Positions 62,720 through 64,000 of a stretch of 64,000 nucleotides of DNA are shown in pieces. Every line of letters starts with the position of its first letter. The stretch's first letter is position 1. Source of the stretch: Hyphomicrobiales bacterium (GTDB taxonomy: Bacteria; Pseudomonadota; Alphaproteobacteria; Rhizobiales; Beijerinckiaceae); assembly GCA_017302635.1 (NCBI GenBank), contig JAFLCX010000002.1, forward strand, positions 1,289,828-1,353,827. The letters run 5' to 3'. The position numbers and the translations under genes are program-made. Below the pieces are notes generated by a model. The model was not told the origin of the DNA and ran no database searches. It worked only from the letters and a program-made list of their open reading frames with translations.

Positions 62720-64000
62720 ATGAACGCGAGAGCCGTGCTTTGGCCTCACCCCCTGCCGGTCCGGGAGCGACACCGTCGCCATCTCGCGAGCACGGCGCTC
62801 GCGGCGGGGGCGGTCGCGGCGCTCATGTCATTCGGCGAGGCCAGAGCGCAGTCGATCACGGTCAATGTCGCGACCTATGCAGAATTGTTCACGGCGCTCA
62901 ATCAGGCCAATGCGCAGTTCATCACGGGCACCACGCCGCATGTGATCAACCTCACGGCGAATATAGCGCTTCCGGCGGGCAGCACGGATTTCGGCGTTCT
63001 GGCCCTGCCGCCAATCTTCAACTCTGTGACGATCAACGGCAATGGCCACACGATCGACGCGCAGAACCAGAGCCGCATCTTCTTCATCGGCGTCGATGAG
63101 GCGACGCGGGCGAGCGGCGCGGTCGCGGGCTCGATCATCGCCAACCGTCCGCAGGTCGAGATCAACAATGTCACGCTCTCGAACGGCAATGCGCGCGGCG
63201 GCAATGGTTCCGGCGGCGGCATGGGCGCGGGCGGCGCGCTCTTCGTCAACGCCTCGGCCGATGTGCGCCTCTCCAATGTGAGCTTCGCCGGCAATGCCGC
63301 GCGGGGTGGGAATGGTGACACAGTCAACGGTGGCGGCGGCGGCATGGGAGGAAACGGCGTCGACGGCGGTGGTGGCTTAGGGGGTGCCGGCGAATTAGGC
63401 GGCGGCGGTTTGGGTGGCAGGGGTGGAACCACGACCGGCGGCGGCGGCGGCGGCTATACCGGCAATGGTGCCGGCTTCAGCAGTGCCGGTTTTCCGGCGA
63501 ATAGCGGACCTGCAAACAGCCGGGGCATCGCGGGTCTCAACGGTTCGGGCGGTTCCGGTGGCAATGGCGGTGGCGCGGGGGGCGCCAATGGCGGCGGCGG
63601 CGGCGGCGGGGCGGAAACGGTCATCGGCGCCTTTACAACGATTGGCGGCGGCGGTGGGGGCGGTTTTGCTGCGCCAGTAGGCCCCGGGCCAACCACTGGC
63701 GCCTCTGGCGCCTTCGGCGGCGGCGGTGGGGCGGGTGGTTTTCAGACATCTGTTGGGACAGACAGCGGGGGATCGGGCGGTTTTGGCGGTGGTGCGGGCG
63801 CCGGCTCCAATCCAGGCTCCAATTCAATTGTCGGGGGCTTCGGTGGCGGTGGCGGCGCTGCTCTTTCGAATGGGTCAGGCGGAGCGGGCGGCTTTGGCGG
63901 CGGCGGTGGCGCCGCCGCTGGGGGGGCCGTAAATGGTGGCTCCGGTGGTTTTGGCGGCGGCGGTGGCAAAGGTGGAGGTGCGGGAACAGGCGGCGTCGGC
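62720..64000 (+). CDS. Very glycine-rich exported protein, autotransporter/adhesin-like, 3' end outside window
   Basis: The frame from ATG 62720 is open to the end of the window (427 codons, no stop). It begins with an Arg/His-rich, unusually long N-region before a hydrophobic stretch (LASTALAAGAVAALMSFG) and a cleavage site ARAQS. This resembles extended signal peptides of autotransporters. Residues about 45-160 read like parallel beta-helix turns (VNVATYAELFTALNQAN, HVINLTANIAL, VTINGNGHTIDAQNQSRIFF). From about residue 160 the chain is mostly Gly with Asn, Ala and Phe in GGxGG units. A beta-barrel or anchor domain, if present, would lie beyond the window. Confidence 0.75.
   Translation, partial: MNARAVLWPHPLPVRERHRRHLASTALAAGAVAALMSFGEARAQSITVNVATYAELFTALNQANAQFITGTTPHVINLTANIALPAGSTDFGVLALPPIFNSVTINGNGHTIDAQNQSRIFFIGVDEATRASGAVAGSIIANRPQVEINNVTLSNGNARGGNGSGGGMGAGGALFVNASADVRLSNVSFAGNAARGGNGDTVNGGGGGMGGNGVDGGGGLGGAGELGGGGLGGRGGTTTGGGGGGYTGNGAGFSSAGFPANSGPANSRGIAGLNGSGGSGGNGGGAGGANGGGGGGGAETVIGAFTTIGGGGGGGFAAPVGPGPTTGASGAFGGGGGAGGFQTSVGTDSGGSGGFGGGAGAGSNPGSNSIVGGFGGGGGAALSNGSGGAGGFGGGGGAAAGGAVNGGSGGFGGGGGKGGGAGTGGVG

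Overview
The window is GC-rich chromosomal DNA from an alphaproteobacterium, most likely of the order Hyphomicrobiales (Rhizobiales). The evidence is gene order (radA-cvpA-purF, guaB-RsmB-like-guaA), families common in that order (DUF2865 protein, NnrU, DUF2177, a urease cluster with a very His-rich UreE) and three copies of a short palindromic repeat of the rhizobial type. No species can be named from the sequence alone. I see no prophage, insertion sequence, rRNA operon or CRISPR array. Two tRNA genes are present: Gln(CTG) and Phe(GAA).

Layout. 1-6.5 kb: DNA repair and purine housekeeping (radA 3' part, cvpA, purF, an SDR, a secreted Cys-containing orphan, der, a YfgM-like TPR protein). 6.5-17.7 kb: NnrU, a secreted beta-propeller protein, guaB, RsmB-like methyltransferase, guaA, a sterol-desaturase-family protein, several small conserved orphans, rlmE and ppx/gppA. 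17.7-24.5 kb: one leftward urease operon, ureD-ureA-(NTF2-like)-(small His-rich membrane protein)-ureB-ureC-(MsrQ-like haem membrane protein)-ureE-ureF-ureG. 24.6-26.8 kb: DUF2177 and a large exported protein that looks like a transglutaminase-fold pseudoenzyme.

26.9-41.8 kb is the most interesting part: a near mirror-image divergon. From a centre at about 35.5 kb, the left arm reads SDR, IolC-DUF2090 fusion kinase, two periplasmic binding proteins, a fused ABC permease and an ATPase. The right arm reads IolG-like dehydrogenase, inositol-monophosphatase-family enzyme, a third binding protein, a paralogous fused permease and an ATPase. The transporters resemble the AfuABC (sugar-phosphate) branch of the ferric-type ABC importers. 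The upstream regions of both transporter blocks carry the same words, GTTTTACTAC and GTAGTTTT, arranged as inverted repeats at a promoter-like sequence. I infer an import-and-catabolism locus for a phosphorylated cyclitol or sugar, under one regulator that is not in the window.

41.8-54 kb: nadC, SelO, a LysR / Tat-exported deaminase / periplasmic ankyrin operon, a complete dipeptide/oligopeptide ABC operon with strong palindromes upstream, a DMT exporter and PPK2. 54-64 kb: tRNA-Gln, DUF2865 protein, an iron-type ABC pair without its ATPase, a 3-oxoacid CoA-transferase pair, an AsmA-like protein, tRNA-Phe, and the 5' part of a very glycine-rich exported protein that runs off the window end.

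All functions are read from motifs and remembered family features; no database search was run.
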